From NCBI GenBank assembly GCA_942159475.1, contig OW804102.1, positions 31,874,873 through 31,938,872 of the forward strand: 64,000 nt of DNA. Direction: 5' to 3'. The stretch's first letter is position 1, and each line of letters opens with the position of its first letter. This document shows, one piece after another, positions 39,501 to 45,864 of the stretch. The translations under genes were made by a program, and so were the position numbers. Origin of the DNA: Sthenelais limicola (lineage: Eukaryota; Annelida; Polychaeta; Phyllodocida; Sigalionidae). Under the pieces are notes generated by a model. It saw nothing but the letters and a program-made list of their open reading frames with translations. It ran no database searches and was not told where the DNA came from.

Positions 39501-42500
39501 AAAAATGCCCTAATTTTAATTTTAAAAACCCTCTCTGTTGTCAGTGTCCTAACATCCCCCCACCTCAACCACCCGACTTCAGACAAACAACCTGGCTAAA
39601 ACAATTCCTGGGTTGGCCCCAGTATACACTATAGGTGGTATAATCATAAAGTAACAGGTGTGTTATACAATAACCCATACAGTAGCACAGCAGATCCAGC
39701 AGTAATTGTTATATTGTGAATGGAGGAGGGGTCAGCAGGGTCAGGCCAGAACAAGGCTTTCCTATAGCTAAATGAGTCACTAGTTAATCTCCTGCTAATC
39801 CATCTTAATTCTAGAGCCCAGACATGAATGAGAAAACAAGAAGCCAGGCTGAGGTAAACAGGAACTATGTACCACAAAGTACAGCAAATCAATACTAGTT
39901 TGTGGTCAGCCAGTTTGTGGGCAACCAGGAGATTCAAAGGGGTTGTTTAACTAGCTAACATAATTAAAGTTGCTTAGATATTTTCAATTGAATATTTTGG
40001 AATAAGATTATTCATAATTGGCTTTTGTTTTGGGGGCTTGGATTTGTGTGTGTGTGGGGGGGGGGGGGGAAGGGTAATTCTAAATTATGTAATCACTACC
40101 ATGAAAGTTATTTTGTTATGAAAATTAAAGGGATCAAAACACACTGGGCAAGCAAGACTTTTCAGTACAAAAATGTTTTTGGTCATATTTAAGTGGGTTG
40201 TTAGAGCAGCTTATTGTGTTTATTGGACTTCAATAGTTAATTTTTTCTTCAATTCTCCTAGAGAGGAAGTATGGTCTTACCGTTCCACGGGTTGTTCCAT
40301 TGGTGATGATGGAGCGCTTTGTGCTCTTGGAGTCATCATCTTTGAGACGGTCTTGTGAGGGAGAGCGTGTTGTCAGACCACCCGTCTTCTTAATGTTAGG
40401 AAGCACAGGACTAGTCACAGAATCTGTGCTATCCTCTCTGTCTCTATAGTCATACACATGAGAGCTAGTGTTGAAATAATTTTTAGTTACAGTGGTTTTA
40501 TTTGAGCCTGTGTCATAGAGGTCCTGATCGGGCGTATTGTGTAAAGAGCTGATCTCCACATTGCTCCCAGTCCGCCCCCTTCGCTTGCTGGAAATGGACA
40601 TATTGTCAAAATCAGAGGTAAGGTTATTAGTGGAGCCAGTTCTTTTAGTCAGGTTATGTGTGCTCGGCTTGGCATAAAGGTCAGAGCTTGGGCTAGTCCG
40701 GCGCGGGGAAGATGTCGTGTGGGTTTTGATGCCATGTCGCCCAACGCTCTCAGACCGAGTACTCCTATTTCGGCTATTGAGCACATCAAGATCCATTTTG
40801 TTACCTTTTTCATCAAGTGGGCCTGGGCCAGGTGGCAATGGCCGGTTGGACAAGGAGGTTCCACCCCCAAGCCGTGTGGGGGTGTGGGTGGTGGTGAGCC
40901 GACTCGGCTCATATGTGGTACCCCGTTGTGGAGAGCGGAACCGGGAGCTGGTGGGAGTGGATGAGGTACTGCCATAGCTGCTGTTGGATGTTGAGTAAGT
41001 AGACCTTCCTATTGAGGGGCGCCGTGTTGTCGTCACCAGTGGTGCAGGAGAGGAATTATACCTCTGGCTATAGTAATACAATGACAGACATTAGATAATG
41101 TAGGGTAAATAGTCCTTTAATTTATATACATGAAGTATGAGATCAAATCAAAACTACTTGCTTCCAAATACACATATACATATATGTAGTTGCATGAAGA
41201 AATCCTCATAGAACTAAAAAAAAACACAAATAAGATATTGAATGTATTTCCTAGACATCAGTCAATATCTCTTGTCCCAAAGTAAATCAGAAATTTAAAT
41301 ACATACAAATAATGGGACTGGATAATGATATAATAATTGTATATATGGGTCTGTAGTATAACCAACATTGATAACAATGCATAAACCAAACATGGATGAC
41401 TCATGCTTCTTCATGTTTTCATGTAAAGCGACGATCTGCAATATTCGGGTTCCCATAATGGAAATTCATGAAAATTCAGATTCAGGATCCAAACAACCTT
41501 CCCTCTTTCTGATCAAAAAAATATTTCAATAATTTTTCCAACCGGGTATTTTCTGATTTTTCCACAACCTCTTAATTTCCTATATATATTCCAAAAAAAT
41601 CTTAGAATCATTTCTAGATACAGTAAACATGTCAATTAGTAGAGAAAAAACATTTAAATAAAAAAGGCAAAATACTTCCGAGTTTACTCTAATGATTAAA
41701 AAAAACTTCTTTTGAATAGAAAGACGTCTTTTAAGCATATTGCATATTGGCCAAATGTTTTTCATTTTAAAGAAAATAACTGGTTTTTAGTAAGGAAAAG
41801 TTCAGTCAATACTGAATAAGGGAACCCTGAATATTTATGGACAGGCCGTGATGTGACTATGGTAATGATCATATTCAAAGTCGAATGTATTGAATTCCGA
41901 TCTTCATGATGTCAAATGCTGTGGGGAAGCTGGGGCATTTAGAACTCAAAGTGGACCAACTCATTATATGCCATGCAAAAACAACCAACTCATGAATGAA
42001 AAAAATAACGTAACAGAAATATTATAGAACATATGCATTCTCTAAGATTATTCCTTTATAAACCCCTAAAAAAAGGATGCTGATTATCAGGAATTAACTT
42101 TGTCCTAGGTTATTAAGAAAACAAATATTGCAAGTAACCTCATCTGAAACTTGGAAAATAAAACAAAAAAGCATCTAAAGACAATGATATGAAATAGTCA
42201 TTCATTTAACACTCGTCAGTAGATAAACAGGCGTGGCGTCTCTATAATGCTGTGTTCTCAGGGAATATAGAGCAGGGTAAGGCCCTGTGTCCACTGAACC
42301 GATTATCACAACGTGGGGGCAGTCAGGCCAGTGTCAGACCAGTGGAGACGCAACCAAGATGACTGTTGACCATCAGACGAGTGCCTCCCATTAAGACTGG
42401 ATTCATCCAATCATCAGGCTGCTTTTCGATCCGTCAGCTGACTGCCCTCCGCGAGAAAATCGGTTCAGTGGACACAAGGCTTAACAAAATGGCAAATGCA

Positions 42501-45438
42501 AGGGTATAAAAAGAGCACAGAATGTGAATGGGAGCACACCGAAGTAAAAACAAAAACTTCCACCACTAGAAAATATCTAGGGAAGGACAACTGTAATTGC
42601 CTCTAAGCAAATCCAAGGAGGGAACCATAGGAAGGAACACAAAAATAAGAGGGCAAGGAAATAAGTGCAATTTGTTCAGATCGAAATTTATGGTTTATTT
42701 ATATGATTATTGCCAGCGGTGTATTTAACTATGCTCCTGTCAAGTATAAAGCCCACCCTTGGGATATTTGAAGAATTCGCGGAACATGAGAGAAAATAAA
42801 GATATCCAAAGACCCTATGTTGTCAAATTTGTGTTGCAAATCAACCTTATAAATGTAATTTCTTTATTATTGTTTTATATTTTTGTTATTTTGGGGTGAA
42901 ATTCAAATTTCCTGAAGCGTGGCAATTACATCCGCACTTAATTTCAAGGTAAAAGCCACTTTTTTTCAGCAATATTTGCAATCAATCATATATGGTCAGA
43001 ATTATTTCAGGTAACACTTTAATGCCCAAAACCTCTCCAGTTTCTGCCTGGGCACCTGTAATAATTGTATTCCAAATATTTATCTCTGCAGACCAGAATC
43101 CATAATGAGATATCAATATGAATGAAAATACCTTTCTGCTGAATTTAAAAAAACATCACTGATTCCAGATTATATGTTTTGTGTTCCTTCAGTGGAATAG
43201 GGGCTGTAATTTGACAAGTAGTGCATTGTTGAATAAGCATGCAAACATTGCAAGAGAAGGCATATATAAAAGGTCTGCCACGATCCGTAAGTCATTTACT
43301 TAGTGTAGGACGACGCCCCAGCACTGGGGAGGTTACTAAGGTAGCGGTCACGGTAGCTGCTTGTTCTGTAACCATAGTAACTGGTTGATGACGGTTCCGA
43401 GTATGAACGAGCAGTCGTTCGATTCAAAGTAGACAATGTGGTTCTGCAAAACCATGCAGCATTGCACTTGAGCTTTAGATATTATCAATAAAATAGTCCA
43501 ATGTGATTGATATATTTACAATTAATAGGTGCAATTCGATCTCTAGAAATGTTTTTAAGTGATGTTCAAAATTGACTAATAGACATACAGGTGAATATCA
43601 GTTCTTTTGCAGGGTTAATTACAAAGGTGATTTTGATTATATATTTTGAATAATATTGGTGGTTATTAAGTATATATTTTGAAGGAGAAAAATGATTGAA
43701 TCGTGTCTTTAAAATAATACATCTGTTGGGAACAGTTAGCTCGTTTTGGCCATACTTTGGGAAATTATTTCTCTTGTGTGTTGAAAAAGATGAATCGAAA
43801 AGGAAAATAAAACTTCCGAATAATACTTTTCTTTACATTTTGGATATTTTGAAAGTTATTTACGTATTCAAAAATAGGACAATTGCTAGATTTTCTCGCG
43901 CAAAAAAGTGAATATTTCCCAGGCAGTAAATGAAACAAATATTAGACATTCTCTTTGGACAAACGTGAACTGTGATAAAAAATATTTTGAATTTCTATAT
44001 TGAGATATAGAACAAAAACGTAACATACAAGGAAATATAATCATTTCTACCACCATGAATAACTCAATACTTAAAATGAAAATAAAAACTGATCAATCTA
44101 TAATGGTTACTACATGATACCATCACTGGAGAAGGACGAAACAACAAAACTACAAAATATGGATGTTCTCTTTTGTAAATCTTAAAAAGTTGGGTTGTTG
44201 TTTTTTTTAATAACAATTGAATTGTATATTAAGAGTATATTTTTTAGTGCATGTCATAAAGTATTGTATACAGATTCAGTTCCTTATTTTCCTTTACTTG
44301 TTTTTTAATCTTTATATTTAGAGACCTCACTCAGTTTGCAGTAATACAAATTGAAAAAATTTGATCCACCTCTTGATGTTCATCTAACCTCCAAACCAAT
44401 CCAATGGTGAAATCCAGTTAGCAGTACCCCACCACACCCTAGTTATATTTAGTACTTTGAATTAAGTTTTACTGGGTTTTTGGTTCGGTCCACTAGGTAG
44501 TATCCTACCGGGTGCTACACCATTTTACTTTCATAAGGCAGCAACTATAGTAGATGACAGTTATAACGTTCTTTTCAGTATTATATTATTTACATTGTTT
44601 TCTTAAAGTATTAATTTTGCCACACACGCAACAACATCATAACAGATCAGTATAGGTCCAAACCCTCCGATCAGATAAGAATGGTATTTCAGTGATTGGA
44701 CGCCTACTTCGCTAATCGGTTTCTTGGCCTAGGACTCGACTTCTAATGGGAATATAATGACATTTTGCGGTCTTAATGGAATTATAATGGCACTTTGCGT
44801 TTTGAGGCGAGAGGCTTTCCCTCCGTTTGAAGGGACTCTCTCAACTTCGGGCCTGGACTGAGATGGCATTGTTTGGCAAAAGTACGCCTCAAAATTGAAG
44901 ATAAAATAAATTGCAGACACAGTAAGATAACAACTTCTTCACTAGGGCGTAGGAGATATCTTTTTGTCAATTTTGTTTATTCACTTTCCCCCAATATTTA
45001 TGACCAATTTATAAGGCTGTAGGGCACAAGAAACCTCCCGAGTTCCTAAATAAACTGCAGGTATGCAATATAGGCACCACCTCCTTGAGTAAGCCAAGGG
45101 AAGTTATTGTTGCCATTTCTTTTTCACTTATTTATCACCAATATTTATGACAGATATTTATATGGCTGTTGGACAAAAGAAAAACCCCAAGTTGAAGTAC
45201 TAAATAAACTGTAGGTGTGCAATATTCACGCCAAATCTTTGTCATTTTTTACTTAAAATTATTATTATTTTGTTACACTTTATTTATCCTGGGTGAACAA
45301 TTGTTATCCCTGGGTGGTGTGTTTTCAAAAGGCCCAGACAATTTCTGTCAACCCATAAATGAACCAGAATGAATTATGTACAGATATTACAAGTTCTCAC
45401 CTCCTTGAGTAGGGCATAGTAGAAGTTCTTGTTGCCAT
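12466..45438 (-). CDS. USP2: Ubiquitin-specific protease, USP2-like (14 coding exons)
   Basis: Cysteine deubiquitinase of the USP/UBP family that removes ubiquitin from substrates. Coding exons in order: 45401-45438, 43300-43443, 40281-41067, 34757-34825, 32065-32191, 24404-24515, 23719-23841, 23158-23222, 22080-22183, 17729-17809, 16748-16826, 16392-16496, 13136-13262, 12466-12559. All junctions are GT-AG, phases match at every join, and the sum is 2055 nt (684 aa). The N-terminal ~330 residues are Ser/Thr/Arg-rich and low-complexity. The catalytic domain runs from [15 protein letters not shown] to the C-terminus. The nucleophile Cys is the first codon of exon 5, the His is in GHYTAY and the third catalytic residue is in HFNDAR, both in exon 13. 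Two CxxC pairs (KCTSCGY, KCARCK) form the zinc-binding fingers site. [14 protein letters not shown] and SIQRFPKIL match USP2 better than other USPs; USP21 is the alternative. Introns carry a Ngaro retrotransposon and many MITEs. Confidence 0.93.
12807..12839. repeat. Near-perfect palindrome with CRE-like arms
   Basis: CCCTTG..TGATGTCA, a CCA centre, then TGACATCA..CAAGGG form an almost perfect inverted repeat in the last USP2 intron. It could fold as a hairpin or bind a bZIP-type dimer. Its function is unknown. Confidence 0.5.
13136..13262 (-). CDS. USP2: USP2 exon 13 (catalytic His and Asn/Asp)
   Basis: Encodes [16 protein letters not shown], then GHYTAYCK with the catalytic His, and NHFNDA, where the third catalytic residue lies. 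The donor is CG|GTATGT and the acceptor is GTTGCAG. Split codons match exons 12 and 14. Confidence 0.95.
13494..13594 (+). repeat. (GAAT)n/(GGAT)n microsatellite
   Basis: Tetranucleotide array of TGAA units passing into a run of GGAT units, in USP2 intron 12. It creates a spurious [12 protein letters not shown] open frame. Confidence 0.95.
13812..14494. mobile_element. Fold-back element with long composite inverted arms
   Basis: The left arm starts ACCGGTGTAACAGTTCTAAA and the right arm ends in its diverged reverse complement (TTAGACCTGCTACACCGGT). The arms are built from repeated TCTAATATACCCCC / GGGGGTACATTTGACCTAGG units. The centre (about 13920-14230) is AT-rich with an A-run. There is no transposase. 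Target duplications are not clear. It lies in USP2 intron 12. Confidence 0.6.
14495..15169. other. Intronic DNA, nothing recognised
   Basis: AT-rich part of USP2 intron 12. A 67-codon open frame at 14591 has no recognisable character. Confidence 0.4.
15170..15330. repeat. Hairpin repeat, copy 1
   Basis: Shares the block GGCATATAATGAATAGTGAA plus TGGAAC with a second copy at 33050-33260. The block GAATGGAACTTGGTGTGGGT is followed about 50 nt later by its near reverse complement (ACCGACACCTCGTTCTATTC), so the element folds back on itself. It is non-coding and lies in USP2 intron 12. Confidence 0.5.
15331..16391. other. Intronic DNA, nothing recognised
   Basis: Rest of USP2 intron 12 up to exon 12. 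AT-rich with no supported feature. Confidence 0.4.
16392..16496 (-). CDS. USP2: USP2 exon 12
   Basis: Encodes the block (H)[15 protein letters not shown] and [14 protein letters not shown], a conserved USP core segment. Acceptor CCACCAG, donor A|GTAAGT. The His codon is split with exon 11 and the following Ser codon with exon 13. Confidence 0.94.
16748..16826 (-). CDS. USP2: USP2 exon 11
   Basis: Encodes [20 protein letters not shown] plus PKILII. It supplies the second CxxC of the zinc site and the SIQRFPKIL block. The donor C|GTATCC is weaker than the others in this gene but restores the frame exactly. Confidence 0.93.
16861..16980 (-). repeat. Dispersed repeat R1, minus-orientation copy
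   Basis: On the minus strand it reads ATACCAAATATACTCAGATA, then CTTAATTT and AATTGTGCATTTTCTGA..TCTGACCCATAT. It is shared with copies near 13019, 17060, 32340 and the one split by the Ngaro element at 24880. It shows the uninterrupted form of the Ngaro target. Confidence 0.6.
17050..17140 (+). repeat. Dispersed repeat R1, plus-orientation copy
   Basis: Contains TACATTTTCTGAAGATCTGA then CCCATAT, matching the R1 core. It lies in inverted orientation to the neighbouring copy at 16861-16980, both in USP2 intron 10. Confidence 0.5.
17729..17809 (-). CDS. USP2: USP2 exon 10
   Basis: Encodes [20 protein letters not shown] and LDGDEKP in phase 0 at both ends. This block is strongly diagnostic of USP2/USP21. 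Acceptor TTATAG, donor CCG|GTCAGT. Confidence 0.95.
18583..19257. repeat. 86-bp tandem array, 8 units
   Basis: Units start at 18583, 18669, 18755, 18841, 18927, 19013, 19099 and 19185, exactly 86 bp apart apart from a few bases added or lost in the last unit. Each carries TTTCACCAGGGTGTTTAGTT and ACTAACTCCTGGGGTAGCAT. Units differ by only a few bases (e.g. CATCC versus CTTAC). There are no unique spacers, so it is not a CRISPR array. The last unit runs into a SINE-like body. Confidence 0.95.
19185..19450 (-). mobile_element. tRNA-derived SINE relic adjoining the tandem array
   Basis: On the minus strand a degenerate tRNA-like head (B box GGTTTGAATCC near 19390-19400) is followed by a body containing TAGCACCTGTTGGCG, then the sequence that is tandemly amplified at 18583-19257. 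A second copy with the same body and head order lies at 53216-53600. The A box is poorly preserved here. Confidence 0.5.
19451..22079. other. USP2 intron 9, nothing else recognised
   Basis: Non-coding. A slightly GC-richer patch at 19960-20100 may be another old repeat. About 20350-20470 holds short degenerate repeats of the type GTTGGTAGTTTT. Confidence 0.4.
22080..22183 (-). CDS. USP2: USP2 exon 9 (first CxxC)
   Basis: Encodes [20 protein letters not shown] and [14 protein letters not shown]. It carries the first zinc-site CxxC and the [10 protein letters not shown] block. Acceptor TTGGCAG, donor AAG|GTGAGA. Confidence 0.95.
22184..23157. other. USP2 intron 8, nothing recognised
   Basis: Non-coding. 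Open frames near 22600-22800 on the minus strand have no recognisable family and no plausible splice partners. Confidence 0.4.
23158..23222 (-). CDS. USP2: USP2 exon 8
   Basis: Encodes [20 protein letters not shown] plus V, matching the QMWxxYLERE/DxS block of USP2. Donor G|GTAAGTG, acceptor TTCACAG. One-base phases match the neighbours. Confidence 0.93.
23574..23704 (+). mobile_element. MITE family M1, 5'-degraded copy
   Basis: Shares TAATGGGAATATAATGACAT, GCACTTTGCGG, GGCGAGAGGC and TTTGAAGGGA with copies at 31851, 44648 and 63147. The right end TTGGGCTTAGACT corresponds to the family terminus. It stops 12 nt from the splice donor of USP2 exon 7. Confidence 0.75.
23719..23841 (-). CDS. USP2: USP2 exon 7
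   Basis: Encodes [20 protein letters not shown] and RVTTKKK, then an acidic stretch [12 protein letters not shown]. It corresponds to the QQDAQEFL..LLDGLH block of USPs, with His at the second position here. Donor AG|GTAATT, acceptor TTTTCAG. Confidence 0.94.
24404..24515 (-). CDS. USP2: USP2 exon 6
   Basis: Encodes [20 protein letters not shown] and [16 protein letters not shown], the SPxELKxQIxxxxPRFxGY block of USP2. Acceptor TATTCCAG, donor AG|GTATGC. The intron to exon 5 (24516-32064) contains the Ngaro element. Confidence 0.95.
24870..24956 (+). repeat. Dispersed repeat R1, left half, interrupted by the Ngaro element
   Basis: CCTAATTTAGCAGAATTTA and the sequence up to GCTAATT match the R1 copy at 32505-32560. 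The continuation (GTACATTTTCTGACGTCCTG) appears only after the Ngaro element, at 30409. The 5.45-kb element therefore splits this copy. Confidence 0.65.
24957..25120 (+). repeat. Ngaro split repeat A1
   Basis: 164-bp left repeat, identical to A2. Its first 32 bp form an imperfect palindrome (GGGG..AATTATTTA / TAAATAATTCCCC) that could fold at the element end. The next part carries CCCGGAAGT and a pyrimidine-rich CTTCTCCATCTCC tract. Confidence 0.95.
25140..26579 (+). CDS. Ngaro ORF1, Gag-like protein (479 aa)
   Basis: Starts at the first ATG after repeat A1 ([18 protein letters not shown]). The frame is also open further left, across A1 into host DNA to 24891, but an ATG there would not travel with the element. 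The protein is highly charged. It has an acidic-His stretch of HEG/HEGD repeats near residues 55-80, basic [14 protein letters not shown] and Ser/Asp-rich tracts at about 140-230, and a C-terminal Cys/His-rich part ([23 protein letters not shown]) that may bind nucleic acid. This matches Gag proteins of DIRS-order elements only in general character. It ends at TAG directly after the A AAA AAC heptamer. Confidence 0.8.
   Translation: MAGDMTRNRTGQRVNYRKLADVEEELQTPVKVKPNKKQSKKKVTIEDMEEDNENHEGPLDHEGDHEGDHGHEGQERHEGLLPHEEKPTPRKAKQASSKQKERNTTTKVVDKFCDTILEMSRVQSTPSTHHTRETASSRPREPKRPRRPTKPKRKRARYSSSESDDDTYSDTRSQSSYTSSSAPSPPTKKRKRRKKHKKNRKTLAEMRHPFRNYSTDSSSSSEDSEVLPSPRHIKRAHKHQRLTTRALERQYSGRSKTKGKKAMIHTPENSLPHDLATRLRDEKRDITINEYYCGFAAMCAMKALEASTLQCMLKHLSELGEDVAVHSWTGPLLWSQTVVDNVLDHKMKWRDLQSIQQLRAKISWNHRPSSLIKPKEKKGAISVPCPFYNSEECSLSDSHTEGAISLLHCCGYCYYNTRHKQFFHTAKSCNNRRTNTNRESAGAQNNDRYGKGKRDWQSNYKPQGTSTPSGSGGNRSPKN
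26492..28858 (+). CDS. Ngaro ORF2, reverse transcriptase plus RNase H
   Basis: The frame is open from 26492 in the -1 frame relative to ORF1 and has no early ATG. It is most likely made as a Gag-RT fusion by frameshift at 26570-26576, entering this frame there. RT motifs in order: DLSRAYRHF (motif A Asp), [12 protein letters not shown] (motif B), MYLDDIILL (motif C, YLDD at 27925-27936), [11 protein letters not shown] and WLGIVLD. RNase [12 protein letters not shown] (first Asp), NHLEALN (Glu), [11 protein letters not shown] (Asp) and [15 protein letters not shown] (final Asp region). All expected acidic residues are present and no stops or frameshifts interrupt it. It ends in TAG at 28856-28858. 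Confidence 0.93.
26570..26603 (+). promoter_or_regulatory. -1 programmed ribosomal frameshift signal (predicted)
   Basis: The heptamer A AAA AAC is at 26570-26576, in the zero-frame register required (CCA AAA AAC), followed at once by the gag TAG. After an 8-nt spacer, CTGACCG (26585-26591), loop GCCCA, CGGTCAG (26597-26603) form a perfect 7-bp hairpin. The frame entered is ORF2. Confidence 0.8.
28840..29820 (+). CDS. Ngaro ORF3, tyrosine recombinase
   Basis: Open frame of 326 codons that overlaps the end of ORF2 by 19 nt. There is no ATG before MSRLDV at 29104, yet the N-terminal SAM-like region ([20 protein letters not shown]) is encoded upstream, so translation must enter from before that ATG. 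Catalytic residues: box I Arg in MGFLRQSN (29308-29310), HSLRR with His at 29656 and Arg at 29665, MAHGTW, and the nucleophile Tyr in RSYL (29761-29763). The set R..HxxR..H/W..Y is complete. It is expected to integrate the circular cDNA by strand exchange. The stop TGA lies 8 bp before repeat B1. Confidence 0.9.
   Translation, partial: HLSFLLGKLQRGLEQKAIRRRIQSHRPGTNANRESAVRLYISFSLALGLDYEKPTPSNICWYLEYLADNNLKIGSIVNNLSSLRTFFRMSRLDVSPLCDLDVDLAVKGLQLSLRHTPSPKAAVSPMLLRKCLKAADSLQYKHQVKAAVLLMFMGFLRQSNLFPPTVKAYDPSRHLTRGDVSLQEGGVSLKLKWSKTMQTSRTPVEIYLPQKEGDEICPRRAISTLLKVNKAKKQAAPLFSYEDGKPMTTTFMRKQWAQVVTNVGQDPKKVSMHSLRRGGASYAYHQAGASLQDIMAHGTWTSDAVRSYLRPVKTTRTSVHSALKAL
29829..30006 (+). repeat. Ngaro split repeat B1
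   Basis: 178 bp beginning GGGTCATCTGAGGCTCTGAA, identical to B2. It abuts A2 directly, sharing one or two G residues. It contains AATAAA (near 29964) that could serve as a poly(A) signal. Confidence 0.93.
30006..30169 (+). repeat. Ngaro split repeat A2
   Basis: Internal copy of the left terminal repeat, including the terminal palindrome. An open frame crosses it but encodes only the repeat. Confidence 0.95.
30232..30409 (+). repeat. Ngaro split repeat B2 (right terminus)
   Basis: Second copy of B, ending GACTGTTTAATGG. Host R1 repeat sequence (TACATTTTCTGACGTCCTGA) follows at once. It is separated from A2 by a 62-nt unique spacer. Confidence 0.93.
30410..31850. other. USP2 intron 5 right part
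   Basis: 30409-30440 is the right half of the interrupted R1 repeat. The rest is AT-rich with a short TA run near 31133-31150 and a T-run near 31405. No coding feature is supported. Confidence 0.4.
31851..32045 (+). mobile_element. MITE family M1, full-length copy (195 bp)
   Basis: Starts CAGTCTAGGTCCAAA and ends TTTGGGCCTAGACTG, a 15-bp terminal inverted repeat with one mismatch. No transposase. A target duplication is not evident. The right end lies 17 nt from the splice donor of USP2 exon 5. Confidence 0.8.
32065..32191 (-). CDS. USP2: USP2 exon 5 (catalytic Cys box)
   Basis: Encodes [20 protein letters not shown] and [22 protein letters not shown]. The first codon, TGC, is the nucleophile of GNTCFMNS; the preceding GNT ends exon 4. 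Acceptor TTTCAG, donor G|GTAACC. Confidence 0.96.
32340..32640 (+). repeat. Dispersed repeat R1, long copy
   Basis: Begins ATACCAAATATACTCAGATA and contains TTATTTAGCAGAATTTACTT and ATTGTACATG..TGAAAATCCGACCCATAT, shared with the other R1 copies. It is longer because of an internal segment at about 32385-32490. It lies upstream of USP2 exon 5. Confidence 0.55.
32830..32915 (+). mobile_element. 3' end of a non-LTR retrotransposon (CR1/L2-like), with GAATT tail
   Basis: TATTGTAAAAATATCAGCAA and TAAAG followed by a (TTGAA)n tail look like the 3' terminus of a non-LTR element with a microsatellite tail. A related end lies at about 34650-34700 (CATCTGCAATAAAGGATTTT then TGAATTTGA). No coding part remains. 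Confidence 0.45.
33050..33260. repeat. Hairpin repeat, copy 2
   Basis: GGCATATAATAAATAGTGAA and TGGAAC are shared with the copy at 15170-15330. The arm GAATGGAACGCGGTGCTAGT plus AATTGAACATTTATTGG (from 33134) is followed by its near reverse complement ending at about 33232. The inner arms differ from copy 1 but are still self-complementary. Confidence 0.55.
33261..34756. other. USP2 intron 4, nothing else recognised
   Basis: Non-coding apart from a retrotransposon-like 3' end at about 34650-34700. The 105-codon frame at 33565 has no recognisable family. Confidence 0.4.
34757..34825 (-). CDS. USP2: USP2 exon 4
   Basis: Encodes [20 protein letters not shown] plus GNT. It starts the catalytic domain ([11 protein letters not shown]). 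Phase 0 at both ends. Acceptor TTTTTCAG, donor ACT|GTAAGT. Confidence 0.95.
34910..36024. mobile_element. Non-autonomous DNA transposon with TTAA target duplication, 1.1 kb
   Basis: TTAA at 34910-34913 is followed by AGGCAAACGCTACTA. TAGTAGCGTTTGCCT precedes TTAA at 36021-36024. This gives a perfect 15-bp terminal inverted repeat and a TTAA duplication, as in piggyBac- or Kolobok-type elements. The interior has diverged direct duplications: GCTGTCTGAAATAGACAT at about 35163 and 35397, and AGCACGGTGACCCA / AGCACGGCGACCCA at about 35495 and 35900. No transposase. It lies in USP2 intron 3. Confidence 0.75.
36025..40280. other. USP2 intron 3, mostly unannotatable
   Basis: Non-coding. It holds a 13-bp perfect hairpin at 38817-38883 and a TG/G run at about 40047-40070. 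No exon was recognised, though a USP2 short-isoform first exon could hide here. Confidence 0.4.
38817..38883. other. Perfect 13-bp inverted repeat with a 41-nt loop
   Basis: GTCCTGTTGGCAG and CTGCCAACAGGAC flank a 41-nt interval. It could form a hairpin in the USP2 pre-mRNA. The stem is too short for a typical microRNA precursor and no family is recognised. Confidence 0.5.
40281..41067 (-). CDS. USP2: USP2 exon 3 (long low-complexity N-terminal region)
   Basis: 787 nt encoding about 262 residues rich in Ser, Thr, Arg and Asn (e.g. [57 protein letters not shown]). Predicted disordered, with many potential phosphorylation sites. Acceptor ACTATAG, donor ACG|GTAAGA. An open frame runs past the donor but the splice matches exon 4. 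Confidence 0.92.
42276..42484. mobile_element. MITE, about 0.2 kb, with 26-bp terminal inverted repeats
   Basis: The left end TAAGGCCCTGTGTCCACTGA plus ACCGATT is mirrored by AATCGGTTCAGTGGACACAA plus GGCTTA. The arms differ by one or two bases. No coding capacity. The target duplication is unclear, so the superfamily is open. It lies in USP2 intron 2. Confidence 0.75.
43300..43443 (-). CDS. USP2: USP2 exon 2
   Basis: Encodes [20 protein letters not shown], then a Tyr/Ser-rich stretch and [11 protein letters not shown]. Acceptor TTTTGCAG, donor AA|GTAAAT. Phases are 1 nt in and 2 nt out, matching exons 1 and 3. Confidence 0.88.
44648..44860 (+). mobile_element. MITE family M1, copy in USP2 intron 1
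   Basis: Starts CAGTATAGGTCCAAACCCTC and ends CGGGCCTGGACTG, with the family interior (TGACATTTTGCGG, GGCGAGAGGC, TTTGAAGGGA). Terminal inverted repeats are more diverged than in the 31851 copy. Confidence 0.75.
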
Positions 45439-45611
45439 TGGATTAGCCTAACTGTAGCCTCGTGGATGTGAGGCAGCGGCTCATTCACAGAGACAGACTG
45501 GCTGCTGCCGCTACTGCTGCCAGCCAGAGCAAGAGGAGAAGGAGAAGGAGAAGATGAGCGGCTCCAAGTCTGGGTCATCAACGCTTACTATAGCCGCCAA
45601 TCCATTGTTAC
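45401..45611 (-). CDS. USP2: USP2 exon 1 (start codon exon; CDS 45401-45438)
   Basis: Acceptor GTGTTACAG ends at 45612, so this is not the first transcribed exon. The main ATG is at 45436-45438 ([12 protein letters not shown]); it is chosen because only this frame leaves two bases and joins exon 2 in the frame that runs through the whole protease. An upstream ATG at 45576-45578 opens a different, overlapping frame. Confidence 0.82.
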
Positions 45612-45864
45612 CTGTAACACAAGGGCCATCACATTTTATTTATTTATTTCACTATATCAAGAAAACACACAAGCGACCAACAAATAAAATACAACTACAT
45701 CCTCAAAACGCTGCCATATAATACCGATGTGTATAAGTTGTTAGATACACTGTTACTGTAATTTTTATGTCATTAACTTGCTTTTATTTTTTTTATTTTT
45801 TTTTTTAACTTACTTTTAGTTATTTTTTGCAATGATTGTCTTCTAGAATCTGGCAGAGGGGGGG

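Noticed and set aside
45401..45578. MTQTWSRSSSPSP frame as the USP2 N-terminus
   Set aside because: Its phase at the exon 1 donor does not join exon 2 in the frame of the protease; the [12 protein letters not shown] frame does.
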